Shown here: in pieces, positions 1 to 11,786 of the stretch
How positions within the stretch are numbered: position 1 is the first letter of the stretch
Layout: the number at the start of each line of letters is the position of its first letter
Assembly (NCBI GenBank): GCA_013399115.1
Contig: VXAA01001109.1
Span: forward strand, 733,997-797,996
Source of the DNA: Anseranas semipalmata
Taxonomy: Eukaryota; Chordata; Aves; Anseriformes; Anseranatidae
Length of the DNA: 64,000 nucleotides
Direction: 5' to 3'
Program-made: the position numbers and the translations under genes
Notes under the pieces: model-generated
What the model was told of the DNA's origin: nothing
Seen by the model: the letters and a program-made list of their open reading frames with translations, nothing else
The model's database searches: none

Positions 1-190
1 CTTCGCCTCGCAGGAGCGCTGAGCGCCCTACGGCTCCTCCGCGCCGGCACCCGGGGGCGGAGGGAAAGGCGCCAGCGTATTTCAGGTATCCCGTGCTTTA
101 ACTGCTTCCCAGGAAAGGACCGTCCCGCGGTACTCCAACGGGAAGCTTGGGAGGGTCGAAGCCTGAACACGCACCCCCCGCCCCGAGCAT
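1..190. other. CpG-rich segment at the window edge
   Basis: The first bases are markedly GC-rich with many CpG dinucleotides (runs such as CCTCCGCGCCGGCACCCGGG), and GC falls quickly after about position 190. This resembles the edge of a CpG island, so a promoter or first exon may lie just outside the left boundary. No splice site or start codon inside it is convincing. Its relation to the minus-strand gene described here (further promoter, later exon or a neighbouring gene) cannot be decided. Confidence 0.35.
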
Positions 191-2040
191 CCTTGCCTGG
201 GACTGAAGCCCTCCAAGAAGTCAGCAACATTCAGCAGTGCCAGATGACAGACAGAGCAGTTATGTGAAACTGAAAAGATAATAGCATCTTTAAACTTTTT
301 TAAAGCTGTTTGTCAGTATTTTGCACACAAACTCATGGTCCACAGCTAGTGAGGCCCCTGTTCATGGCTGCAGTTCACATGGGAATGGAATGATACAGAA
401 TCAGCCCCCACCAACCCACAACCACTGTTCTGCTCCCCTCTCACCAAGGGCACTAGTTCCAAGACTCTGTTCTGCTTTACAAAGCTGTCTGTGAAATCCG
501 TCCTCATTACCAGAGGAAACACATCGTGTGATGCTCACATCACCTTCATGAAGCAGCAAAAGTGCTTCTCCAGGCCTGCATTTTGCTCCAGAACAGCACC
601 AGGCATTTTTTTCTGAATGATCCTCCTGAGTCCTCAACAGAGGGACAGAAGCAAAGTCCCAGTTCTGAGCTGGAAATCACTTTTGTAGGGCTTTTGGAAT
701 GCCCTGGCATGACCAACTCCCAGGTGAAAGGAAGCAGGATCACAGCAAGGGGGCTAAATGTCATTCTGGGAAGCTGAGTTGTAAAAGGGAAAATTCATCT
801 CTGCGCTAATAACTCCATGCAAGCAGCTCCCCACACACTCGTGACAGGCTGCGCTTTCTGCTCCATCAGTTAGTACCATGCTGCTCGGGTGCCTGCTGCA
901 GAAGGAAGCAAGGAATGTGAAACCACGTCCCGTGCAGAGCTGGCCTCAGCCCCCAGCCAAGGGGCAGCGCTGCAGGCGAGCCACCACACAACCCACATTC
1001 AACCCCCGGTAGGTCCAACCTCCATCAGATGCCTGGCCGAGCCTCATCTCGGATCCAGAGCTACTTTTCTCCATGAAACGCTGCACATCCGCGGCCTGCA
1101 GGTTGTCAAGGAGGGAAGCAAATCACAATGCTGTAAAAATGGGTCAGGAGACCTGCAAGCTTGGCAAATCTGGGACAGACTAATGCTGCAGTCACATGTT
1201 TGGAAATCAAAGCTCAGGCAAGAAAGGTATTAAGAGATAAGCAATTGTGTGTTTTTAAATAAAAAAAAAAGAATAATGCGAAGGTCAGGAAATTATCAAA
1301 TGGAATAGACCGCTTGGAAGGAGAAAGCGCCTGTACGAGCATCAGGCTGGCAGATGCTGCCACCTCTGCCACAATTCATCAGTTGGGATCTGCTCCCTGA
1401 AATCCTCCCAGCAGGAGGACTGCAGGTCACCCACCACTCTCAGTAAGCCCCAGGCAGGTGACCCCACTGTCACTGCTGGATGCAGTCTGGGTCCTGCATT
1501 CACCTGACTGTCCATCCGGGTCAGCTAATGCTGCATGGGCAAGCCCCTTCCTTCCTCCTCCATCCTGTGCATGTAACTACTCCAGGGAAAAGAGTGACAT
1601 TAAAATTTAAATAAGGTAACAAAAGAGCGTATGTACATATCAAGAGGTAGGCTATGCACAGCCACCCTGTCCACCTCTGCAGTACTAAGAATACTTAGTC
1701 ACACGCAAGTTGAATTCCAGATAAATTATCTACCTACTCCATCCTGAGCATCTATCCCACCAAACAGGGAAATGGGAAAACAGAAAAGAAGCACAGGCAG
1801 AACCGGAGCCTTAAGACATCAAAACCAGTTTCTGGCTCTGCCAGAGCTCTGTTTTGAAACTGGGCAAGCCCTATACATTGTGCCTTTCCACTTATCTGTG
1901 AAACTACGCGTTTTAAGGAGACATTCATTACATTGTTGTAATAATCTTCAATAACAGGCTGTGGATTAAGTGCGAATACAGATGACAGATCTTTGATGAT
2001 CATGTTTTGCATGCAAAAGAACTTTCCCAACCACTGTTCT
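191..2040. other. No gene recognised
   Basis: Unique-looking non-coding sequence with no supportable exon, repeat family or RNA gene. The short open frames here lack splice or start context. A 14-bp palindrome at 2005-2018 is listed under findings. Confidence 0.5.
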
Positions 2041-2044
2041 TTTG

Positions 2045-2570
2045 GCAAAAATTTTTATTTTTCCACATAAATGGTAAAAATGGCAAAAATAGTATAAAAA
2101 GTGGTGCAAACATTAGTTTTCACTTTTGTTTGTTTTGATGTTCCATAAGAACAAGCACAGTAGTTGAAAAACAAAAATTTCTGAGTGGGCATCTTTTTGG
2201 CCAGCATCAACAATCACAAAATCCTGACAACACGACAACAGTATTAGCTCCTGTACGTCTCACCTACTGCGGCCTCTCCTCCCTTGCCTAACAAAATTGA
2301 GCACAAGCACTTGGAGCAGCAGCCTCCAAAGGACAAATGCTCAAGCAGAGCACCAGCATCACCCGCCGGGCACGAGTGCCTACGACTGCTGGGAGCCACC
2401 TCCCTTCGGCCGCAGTCCTCCCTCACCCGCCCGTCCCTGCACAAGATGAAGATGCTTCGTGGCTCTCGGGGCCCTTTGACTGCCACCTCCGTGTCCGTGT
2501 CAAAAGTGACTCTCCTGCCTCTTGCAAAGCAACACTTTTCTACACCTGCTTCCTTCCTCTTCTCCATTCC
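2045..2570 (-). other. Possible minus-strand terminal exon and 3' UTR
   Basis: On the minus strand a CpG-rich open stretch (about 2567 down to a TAA at 2246-2244) is followed by AT-rich, UTR-like sequence. A canonical AATAAA polyadenylation signal is read at 2059-2054. The open stretch includes an arginine-rich segment with an RVTF motif, and acceptor-like AGs near 2517-2511 could start an exon. This would suit the 3' end of the minus-strand gene. The opposite strand is equally open across the same bases, so CpG-rich composition alone could explain the frames. Low confidence. Confidence 0.2.
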
Positions 2571-5472
2571 TTTTATATCCCACCTTCACCCCTCCCTCAG
2601 TTATTTCACATTTGTGGACTCATCATCACATCATTTTCAGCGTTGTGTTCTGTTCTCAGCTCCCTTTCATACCTCAATCATCATCAGATTACCATTTTTC
2701 ACCATCTCAACCCATTTTTAATGAATTTTTCCCATACCAATCTCCTTTCCTCTTTGCAACTTGTTTGTATTTGACCTATTTATGTGGAGCCATATGTATA
2801 TTTTCACAGTGACTACCCTTCATACAGGATGTCGGATCAGATGTTCATAATTTCCCTTCTAGCTGTAAAATATGCAAGTCAAATTATTTCCTTATTGCAA
2901 TAGAATTTCAAGTAAGGGATCTAATTTTATTTTATTTTTTTTTTGCTTGCAAGTATTATGTACCTAGTTACTACTTGCAAGCAGTAAATAACAATAAAAC
3001 AAGTTGACAGGGTGCCTGTTGCCCTGTCTCATCCCCTGTCCCTCCCCACAAGCAGAATTCCCACCAACTTCAGTAGGTATTAAATAAGATGATTTGGATC
3101 CTGGCCTCCCACCAGTAACCTTTTGAATACTTCTGGTCCAGAGCAAGGGTACCATGAACACCGCCTCCTGTGGGGTTTCTGGTTGCTTCCACGCCAGGCA
3201 GGATGAGGAGTTCAAACAGCACAAACACTAAAAACAGCAACAAAGTAAAAGCCACGCAGAACTCTCTCAAAGTGAGGAAAGACTTGGAGATTGGGAGTAG
3301 CAGGAAAAAAGGAGTTACAAGACTGACCGGATATTTTCCTGCCCTGTAACTATAAACTCTCAAGGCCACGTGAACTCAAAAAAAAAAAAGTCTAATACAC
3401 AAAACCAAGCCGAGTTTTCTTTCTGACCTCCAACTTGGATGAAGGAAGCACTAAATGCCACTGTCCAGATGGGACAGCGCTTTACATTCCCTCTGCACAG
3501 GCAAAAGCACCTGCACGAGGTGACAGGTCCCGGGGTTCTCCTGCTTCCTGGTCAGACTGCAAGGAAGGGGCAATTCCCACGCAGCATTTTGTCACCTCCC
3601 TTGCCAGGGCCTGGCTAAAATCTGGAAGCACAGAGGCCGCTACTGAAATTCACGTGACAGCATTTCATACTCGGCAATGTTTCATTCATGTATCAGGTGG
3701 TTATTCTGCATTACCCTGTTGTCCTTTTCCCCTTAGCCATTACTTCTCCCAGCACTTGCTGAGACTGGGATTGCCATCCAACACAAGCCACAGAAATCAT
3801 CTCTGAACAGAAGCTCCGAGGTGCTGTAAAGAGGCATCTTTTCTGGCTTCACTCATCATTCTAGTTACAGCTCATGAGAGAAACATACTTCCTTCAAGAT
3901 GGAACAAGTAAATCAGGTGCTTAATTACCTCCCCACCACCCCAAAAGGTCTGAGGAGTTTCCACATGTGCACTTGCAGCACAGAAAACAAGAGCCAGCCT
4001 TCCGGTGTCAGGGGAATCAAAGAATCTCACTGATTTACGTTCTGCGTTTCCACTAGCTGATTACCTGGAAAGTGATTCATGCTTTCCCAGGAAGCATTCT
4101 AGCATCACTTGTGCTCGTTTTCTTTGCTAACAGGTTAATTGCTTTTCCCCTTGGCTCTCAGTAAGGGGCAAGGACAAAACAAGCAGGGCTCCCACTTTTA
4201 GCAGGGACCAGATAAGCCAAGCTGGGAGGTGACAGGGCAAACAGTTTGATTCCACCGACAGTTCCAGAAAGCCTCAAAACATGGACAATTGATTGCCCTG
4301 AGATTAAAACCACAAGCTAGAAGTTGCTCAAAGCTGCACCTCTCTCTATTTTTAAAATGCTAAATATGGGATCATTCTTTGCTATGCCAGGAAATGCCAG
4401 TTCCTGAGATACCCTGAAAGGTGTACCGGCAGAAAAGGAAGCAGCAGCGCAATACAATGAAGAGCTGCCTTGGAAATAACATCCTGCTGCTACGTCCCAG
4501 GGACGCTCCCAGCACTCAGGCTGAGAAAAATAAATCTGCTAAGCCTTCTCCTCAAGTTCTTTGCGAGCCTGGGGCCCAGGTTAACCCCAGCAGAAATTCA
4601 GCAAGATGACTAGCATCCCTTGGAGGCTCCACACCAGCCAGAACCAGGGTAATACAGATCCAAACTGAGAAAAGAAAATAAACTATAGAAGAAAGTTTGG
4701 TTTCAACAAAGAATAGGGAACTAAATATCATTTGACATGGTGTAAATCCAAATAAATCTATATAGTTATGATGTGAACATTAATGGCCATTTTTTAAGCT
4801 GTATCTGTTTTAGAAATTTCAAACTAGATTTTTTTCAACTCTGAAGATGTTTTCCTGAAAAGATAATTAGGTTTTCAGTACCTTCACACCAAGACGTTGC
4901 TTTAACATCTCTCTACATCATGTTTTCCTTTAATTGAAAACAGACTATAAAAAGCAGGCACAGATAAAAAGTACTTCAAACTGACTTTGTTGTTTTTGTC
5001 TATCAAAATGTCTGTTTAACACAGAAAAGTCCCCCCAAGTGCCAAAAAAGCTGTAACTGAATTTAAGTGTCATTTTCAATTAGCTTCAATGTCACTGGCC
5101 CTTCAACCTTCTCAGGGGTAACTTCTTCCAAGCACTACAGCTGTGACATGCAGCTGAAGTCTGAGTGAACACGGTAGTGAGGATTTCACCTCAATAAAGC
5201 AACATTTACCCTGAAGTACTTCACAGAATTGTTGACTGATGCCACAAAGCCAAACCCTGCACTGACATGCAACCCAGCTCTGGGGCAAAACAGGGCAGCT
5301 GGTCACCAGTGTCACCCAGTGGTACGGGAAATGGAACTGAAAAGCATGCAGTACTCAGCAGAAACAAGTGGGAAAAGGGAAAATATTTACTCAGTTTGAA
5401 TTCTAGCTGAGATACAGGAGCAAGCCCTACAATCTGAACAGCACCATAGTGTTTTTCAGCCATGGACTTTAC
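2571..5472. other. No gene recognised
   Basis: Non-coding sequence with no supportable exon. One weak minus-strand acceptor/donor pair, with the acceptor near 3.62 kb and the donor near 3.58 kb (GGGAG|GTGACA), has an open frame but is too short and weak to call. Confidence 0.4.
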
Positions 5473-5520
5473 CTCCAGGTGACGGGTACCTCGTGGAGCA
5501 AAGAATGCCACACTGCTGTG
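5473..5520 (-). CDS. Candidate exon 7 of the minus-strand gene
   Basis: On the minus strand an acceptor (GGATGCTCTAG) is followed by 48 nt open in phase 0 and a good donor (CTGGAG|GTAAAG). It would encode 16 residues, HSSVAFFAPRGTRHLE, and follow the exon ending at 6516, which also finishes in phase 0. The pyrimidine tract is only moderate, and two nearer AGs at the acceptor make the exact start uncertain. Such a short exon can arise by chance, so treat it as a candidate only. Confidence 0.22.
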
Positions 5521-6038
5521 CTAGAGCATCCAGTTCAGTGCGGGCTCAAAAGCAGGTGTTTTGTAACTGCTAACACCATTTCCCACTCTTTCCAAGCTCT
5601 GACTTTTCAACCATGCTTAGTTTCACAGGCTGCTGAGATGACAGCACAACAGGAGATGTTTGCAGACATGCCCCACGCATTAATCTTGCACTGATGCCAA
5701 GTGAAGCTACACTGGTGGCCGGCTCCTGCCAGAAAACAACTGTTTGCTATCAAGAGCCAAGCAGCAGCCCCTGCCATGAGACCCAACCATCCAACAGCGA
5801 GACAGCCTTGTGCTTCCCAGCTCTCCCTGAACCATGCTGAAGCCATGCATGGCACAACATCTCCCCTCGACCCATCCACCTCCGTTCCCCCAGGCTTCCC
5901 GTCTGCCAGCCCACAAGCAGGACCTACAACCTGGTAAAAGCGAGCAGCACAGGCAACAGAGAAGCCTCACAGAGAAGGGCGGATGCATCTATAAGCTCGA
6001 ATTACTTTCTCACTCAGCCCTCCCCTGAGATCCCTTCC

Positions 6039-6058
6039 AAAAAAAAAAAAAAAAAAAA
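6039..6058 (+). repeat. Poly(A) tract, 20 A
   Basis: Uninterrupted run of 20 A on the plus strand, the longest homopolymer in the window. No retroelement body could be recognised beside it. Likely length-polymorphic. Confidence 0.9.
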
Positions 6059-6515
6059 GAGGCTGCCAAAAGGTATTTCTGCTCCATAAGACAGGCTCAG
6101 AGTGGGAAACCTGCCCCTAAAGCACCCTCTAGTGACACTTTCTCATAGAGCAGCAAAGCAGGCTTCAGCCAGCATCCCAGCTCTCCCCTTGGATTTTCCT
6201 TTGGACAAAGGAAAAACTGCCACCGACAATGATGCAGACTCCTTTGCTTCTCTCCCATCCCCACCTTGGCCTAGAGCACCAACATTTTAGGGCAGGAAGA
6301 TCTTCTCAAATCTTACAAGAAAAGCAACATATAGAGACCGCAGCCAGAATATCAACTTCCTCCTGGAACTTGAATCCTGTCGTCAGCCCCAGCACCAGAA
6401 CCACTCCCAGCATCGGGGAAAAGGGTCTGGAGAAAGCAAAAAGGGCAAGAGAAAGTAAGAAGTTGCCAAGCGAAACCACTTACGCACAGTGAGGCCGGCA
6501 GCATTTCCATCCTAC

Positions 6516-6559
6516 CTTTGCTGTCGCCATATCAGACGTCTCCATGATTTCTGCTTGGC
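6516..6559 (-). CDS. Exon 6 of the minus-strand gene, with possible alternative start codon
   Basis: A long pyrimidine tract (CTCTCCCTTTTTCTCCCCC) and an acceptor (TTTACTGGTAG) precede 44 nt that end at a donor (GCAAAG|GTAGGA). Entering with one base carried over from the previous exon, it reads S-QAEIMETSDMATAK and leaves in phase 0. The ATG at 6545-6543 lies in AAATCATGGAG, with A at -3 and G at +4, a strong Kozak context. A transcript starting in the CpG-rich segment 0.7-1.2 kb upstream could therefore begin translation here (METSDMATAK...). A second AG within the exon (GCCAAGCAG) is an alternative acceptor. Family not recognised. Confidence 0.48.
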
Positions 6560-7237
6560 CTACCAGTAAACGAGACCATTGAAGGAGGGGGAGAAAAAGG
6601 GAGAGTCAAAAAAAGGATGGTGAAGAGAAGACAAACAATTTGACAGGTGGATGAGAACAAGAAAGTCATGTAAGAGCTAGCCCCAGGTTTTCCCTGCTGC
6701 CCCCAAACAGGAAAAGCATCTCAAGCTGACAGTCCCAACTTTGATTCCTGATTGGAGTCTATCACAAAATCCCAGCAATTTGCCAGCCCCCCAGCTACCA
6801 CCCCAAATTCTAGGATGCTGAGGAACAGGCAGCACCCTCCTCCCAGCTTCCTTTCAAGTCTGAGTTTCTGCAGGGAGGATGCAAGCGACCTGTGTCTTCC
6901 TTGGGGATAGAAGGCCATGCTGCTTCCTCCCTCTCGCTCTGTGGGATGGAGAGCGGCACAATGAACCCCTGAACAGTGCTTAGAAATCAGGAGAAAGGAA
7001 GGCAGGGAGTGGGCCTGGGCAGTGCAGCGGGTAAGGGAGGAGGGATCAGGCACAGGAGGGGGACGTGGGGAAGGAAGAGGCAGCTTCTGGAAGGAAAGCG
7101 TGAGAGGGGACAGCCAGAAAAGCAACACTGCAGAAAAACGAGCATGCCAGAGACAGGCCACTTAAGGAGAGATTAACATGAGCAGAGAAAAACGCAAGGT
7201 GGAGGTTAGTCGTCTGCACCCTACTGAGAACACTCAC

Positions 7238-7745
7238 CTCAGAATAACACTCAGATTACTGGGCCTAAACTAGGAACTCTTTGGTGCACACCCTCAGCTC
7301 AGACTGAAAATATCAGATCGTCCTCTAAGGTAAATCTGTCCGGCATCAAAAGGCACCCGGAGCTGCCGAGGCCCTGCCCGGCTGCGGCCGGCGCGGATTG
7401 GCGGCGCAGGGTGACTTCACCCAGCCCCATTCATCACCCGGCTTCTCCCTCCCCGCTCCCGCAGGCTCCTCCTGGCCCGCTTCGCTCCAGGAATCCAGCC
7501 CGGAGCCTATTAGCCAGCCGGGAGCCGCTGCACGCAACTGGTCCGAGCGCGCTGGTGCTGGCAGAGCGGCCAGACGTGAGCAATCCTGGTTGGGAGGGAG
7601 GGAGAGGAAGGTTGGGAAAAAACCACTGCAGAGCTCAGTCAAATTAAGAGCCTCTGAGGGCTAGAAACATCGCTGCCTGAAAGTGCTTATTCATTACAGC
7701 GGCGCAGCAGGCTGTGCTCAGGCGCACGGCCGGCACCACGGCGTG
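7238..7745 (-). promoter_or_regulatory. CpG-rich internal promoter candidate with non-coding first exon
   Basis: From about 7350 to 7745 the sequence is GC-rich with clustered CpGs and an inverted CCAAT element (GCGGATTGGCGGC). It sits inside intron 5 of the minus-strand gene. On the minus strand the GC-rich part passes into ordinary sequence and reaches a near-consensus donor (TCTGAG|GTGAGT) whose last exon base is 7238. The next acceptor on that strand opens the exon at 6559-6516, which has an ATG in strong context. I infer an alternative promoter and non-coding first exon producing a shorter protein. Promoter activity on the plus strand is also possible. Confidence 0.4.
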
Positions 7746-8264
7746 GTGCACGGAGACCGGGGGTACTAGCAGGGAATCCACGATGCACCGGACGGTTTAC
7801 ACACGTTCAAGGGCAGCTACCTACTTTCTACAAAGCTATGCTGATTTTCTTGCGCACAGGCTTATACACACACCTCTTCAAGCAGTCCCATTGGGTTTTA
7901 AATTAAATGTTCCTATGTTAAATATACATACAAATGCTGGTATATTTCTGGTATTTCTGTTGCAATGCATTCGTATAGTCACCTGCTTGTAAAAATCAAG
8001 GCTGCCATGCTTCCTTCACCTTTTTATTCCACCTATTCAAATATTCTGACCCCATTCTTACCAGGGACATAAGCCCCATCTTATGAAAACACCTAGATCA
8101 CCAGCCATGGGATGCAGTTAAAAAAATTTTCAGAACCATATTAAGTATAAACACACACAGGTCTATCTCCATCCCAAGCATTGCTGTGGATATAATCCAC
8201 CTTCAGCATACCTGTTCCAACACCTTATACAAAAAGTACCACCACCTGAATCAGTTGCACTCAC
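7746..8264. other. Intronic sequence, nothing further seen
   Basis: Part of intron 5. No repeat family or additional exon is supportable. One minus-strand GTAAGA donor near 8047 has only an 18-nt open segment behind it. Confidence 0.4.
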
Positions 8265-8322
8265 TAGGATAAGGATTGTAATTGTTGGTGAGCACCACAT
8301 GGATTTCCAAATGACTCCTATG
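8265..8322 (-). CDS. Exon 5 of the minus-strand gene
   Basis: On the minus strand, GCTCTTGTTGTAG is followed by 58 nt and a donor whose intron side is GTGAGT. In phase 0 it reads HRSHLEIHVVLTNNYNPYP plus one base, which with the first two bases of the next exon makes a serine codon. Phase agrees on both sides: the previous exon ends in phase 0 and the next starts after one carried base. A second frame, entered after two carried bases, is also open but does not fit the neighbouring exons. Family not recognised. Confidence rests on splice sites and phase rather than homology. Confidence 0.45.
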
Positions 8323-11300
8323 CTACAACAAGAGCAGTGCTAAAAGCATAACACATGCAGCACAGAGGTACACAAACAGCAAATGCACGTGCCGCAGATA
8401 ATCTACTCTCCGACTCCTCTTTTATAGAGCCACTGAAGCCCCTCGGGCCAGTTCACTGGCATGCATTTTGCTACGGATATTCACAGCAGCATGACAGAAC
8501 AGCCAGCCTCATAAAGGACCTTCAGCAAATCCTAAACTGGAGAACCAGTAAAGCCCGACTTGGCATTTCAGAAAAAGCTGAAATTCCATGTTGCGCTCTC
8601 TTGACAGCAGCGGTTAATTCCAGCAGGGTGTAATAGCTCGTGAACTTAGCAGCAAACGGGAAACGCCTCCTGAGGAAGTCCACTTTTCGGAAGTGAACAA
8701 CTCAGTATGACGACTCACTGTCTGGGTAAGAATCCAAAGCTCTATGAATAGCTACAGCAATAGTGTCACAGCAGTTTGGGGTATGAGCTTGTAATTGCCT
8801 CCTTAAAGATCTCTTACAAAGGGGAAACCACTCTTGCTATAAGCACTACCTGCAAGTGTCACTGCCCAGCCAGTCACACACTGTCACACAGCCGTCGGGG
8901 CAGCCCTGTACAGGTACATCACTGGGGCTTTGCTGCTGTCCAAGAATCACCACAGCCCTAGCTTCATGCTAACCAGAGCAGACTCGCCTCTGAAAGATCC
9001 AGCGATAACATTTACTTATTCAAGTGTCCACCCAACAGAAACAAAGGGCTGGGAAGACTCCAACATTAGACGACTAGAAAACATGTCTGACCCGCAGGCA
9101 GAGCCCAGCACGCTGCCTGCGAGGCACCGCTTCAGCTATGGCTTGATTCTCCCCCAACGAGAGAAAGGAAAGCCTGCAGGAGCTGGGGGCAGCAGTCAAA
9201 AGCTGTGCCTCTGCGCAATGTGCAAGCACGACAAAACCTGTTAGTGACAGGACTAGGGGGAGAGCAAACTTAAAGAAAAAAATCAGCAAATGTTAAGGGG
9301 AGAGAGAAAGAATAGCTATGAAGAATGCCAGAATGTAAGGAAGAGGTAGTTTAACTGTTATGCACCTTTGTATAGGTGTACAGATCCCCAGGAAAGTGTG
9401 CCAGATGGAGAAATTCCTGAATCCTTCCCGAAGTCAGCAGTGTCCTGCAGCCCTACAGCCTCTGCTGTCAGATGCAATCACAGCATCCGCGAGCTAGGGC
9501 ACACCTCCATTTCCCAGGGAAAAATCTCAGAAGGGACTCCCTCTTTGCTGCAGCAGCTGGGAAGTCACGTGAGACTTCATTTCCAGAAATAAAATATGCA
9601 TTTCACACTCCTGGCATCATGGGAGCTGTAGTCACACTATACAGAACAGAAAGTGCTTGTAAGCCACTTCTTTCTATGCTACAAGTACAGATTGCCATGG
9701 CAGGCAAATGATGTCTTAGGGTCTTGGAAGGGAGAGCGAGGCACAAGAGCATCACAGCAGACGAGAGAACTTTGGCTTATCCTGGAAGAGAAGAACGGAG
9801 AGAAGCTCCTCTATCAAAACGTGAAAAGAAAGAATAATTCCCTATAGAGACTTGGGAAGGGGAAGGATACTTTTTTGTAAGGAGAAAGATAAGCAACATC
9901 AGGAAGATGGAGAAACTGGGATGATTCAGATTGCTGCTGCTTCTTTCTTGAGCAATATTATAACAAAAGAGGGCTGTTGCTTTCACACAACATCCTTCGG
10001 ATCTTTTTCCCTCATTGTCTCATGTGTTTGAACTCTTAACCTTCCATTTTCTTGAGATGGTGCAAGAACCTTTCCCACCCCCAAAAAAGGCTCATTCACT
10101 GTGGAAAGGGGCAGGCTAACAACAGAAAGCTTCATGACCCATGGCATATTTCATATGCCACGAAACCCCTCCTTGATTTGCATTTGTCAGGAAGTTAAAA
10201 GCCATCTTCTAATTTTACCCTCCATTGCAAGTAACCTGCAGCCACCAACGAAAAGGCAGTAAGACTTCATTATTTTGGGCAGAAATGCTACGGACTGATC
10301 ATCTCCCTTTTCATTAAGTCAAGATATTCTGAAGTAACTCATTGCATGAAACATACCATGCCCTAGCCAGACACCTTAACAGGACAAGATTTTCACTCAG
10401 TGTAACGCTGAACATCTGCTCTCTCAGAATCAGAGAACTTTAAAGCATCTAACAGCCAAGACATTCTGGATCCTTTGTAACAAAGAAAATCTTTCAAGTA
10501 TGTTGAGCTAAATCTTTAAATAGTGTATAAACTTGAGCTTTTGGGCTGGCACTGCTTAAAGGATAATCCAAAGGGGCACGCAGGTAGCACACTGGAGAAA
10601 CAAAGCCTTCTATACTGATCTGGACCCACGGGATGCCTAATGCAATATCCTCTCCTGAATAAAATTAACCCCAGATGTTTCAGATAAACAGTGAGAAACT
10701 TTGTAGCAGGAACATGCACCACAGTAATTCGGCTTTAAGAATGCAAGCCTAGAGGAATGACTGCGAAGTCACAAGAGAAAAAGAAAGGTCCTAGACTCCT
10801 CTTATTTCTGAAACCTGAGAGAGAAGATCAGAGAAAGCAGCTAGAGTGCTAGAGCAGTAGCTCAAGACTCAGGTCTTAGACAAAGGCCTCGGGTTTGCAG
10901 ACAGAGGCATCTCAGTCCCGCAGCAAAAGCCTCCCGCAGCCCAAGCACACGCTCTCTTGCACACGAGAGATCTTCCAGCAGTAGCAGCATCAGCAACAGG
11001 GTGGAACAAAGGATGACGGTTGCAGCTAGGAAAACAACACAGAGGATGACTTATCCCACTGTATCACATACCACAAAGCTACCCTTCATTTGGGAACCCA
11101 GAATAAAGATTGAGTTTGAGGGCACTGATGCACAGCAGGTGCTGCACAGATAAAGCACAGCCTGTGAGGCTTGCAGAAGGAAGTCTGAGCATTTACACAG
11201 CTAAGCCTGAAGTGAAGATTCTTTTCCACAGCAGAGAAATACCACCACCTTACAATGCCTGAAAGCTGGATAGACCTACACCCCTCAAGCCAGGCCCACA

Positions 11301-11687
11301 CAACCTGCCATTTAAACAAAAAGAAAAGGTTAAGGGGGAGAGAACATGTAACAGCATGCGACAACTGAAGATTTGGGGTGGAGTACTTAAGAGGGAAGGG
11401 AGAACAAACAGCAGAGAGGGCTTAAGGAAAAGTTTCAGGTCAAACTTGCAGGGGCAGAGGGGAAAAGCAGAGGTCTAGCAGAGGGGCTCAAGGACAGACC
11501 TTGGTTAGCACAGATTGTAACACCTGACCTTGTTACGATGCATGGCGCGGTGGGGAGACGCATGCTGCCATCTTATCACCGAAATGCACAACAAATACTC
11601 TGCAAAGGCCAAAAAAGAAACGGATGGGAAGATAAAAAAGGAAGGAGAAGGAAAAGAAGAAATGCAGAGGTCACAGTGAGCACTCAC
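8323..11687. other. Intron 4, no other feature recognised
   Basis: About 3.4 kb between two minus-strand exons. I see no repeat family, RNA gene or additional exon that I can support. Confidence 0.4.
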
Positions 11688-11786
11688 ACGGTTATAGTCA
11701 TCTGCAGAAATAGGGAAGTCTCTCCAAGTGCCAGCGTGCTCCCCAGCAACCTGAGAAAGTCGCTTCAGCAGCGAGGGAGTGAAACA
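11688..11786 (-). CDS. Exon 4 of the minus-strand gene
   Basis: Acceptor TTTTGACTCAACAG, then 99 nt (33 codons), then a donor whose intron side is a perfect GTGAGT. Only one of the three frames is open. It starts and ends in phase 0, matching the exons on either side. The product begins CFTPSLLKRLSQVAGEHAG and continues TWRDFPISADDYNR: a short amphipathic segment (PSLLKRLSQVAG) followed by an aromatic/acidic stretch. Codon usage, including CG-containing serine and arginine codons, looks like real coding sequence against an AT-richer background. An internal AG (TTTCTCAG) is a possible in-frame alternative acceptor. No domain recognised. Confidence 0.58.

Noticed and set aside
2284..2774. Two 145-codon plus-strand open frames
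   Set aside because: Ser/Pro/Phe-rich translations of pyrimidine-rich DNA; no Kozak context, splice sites or recognisable domain.
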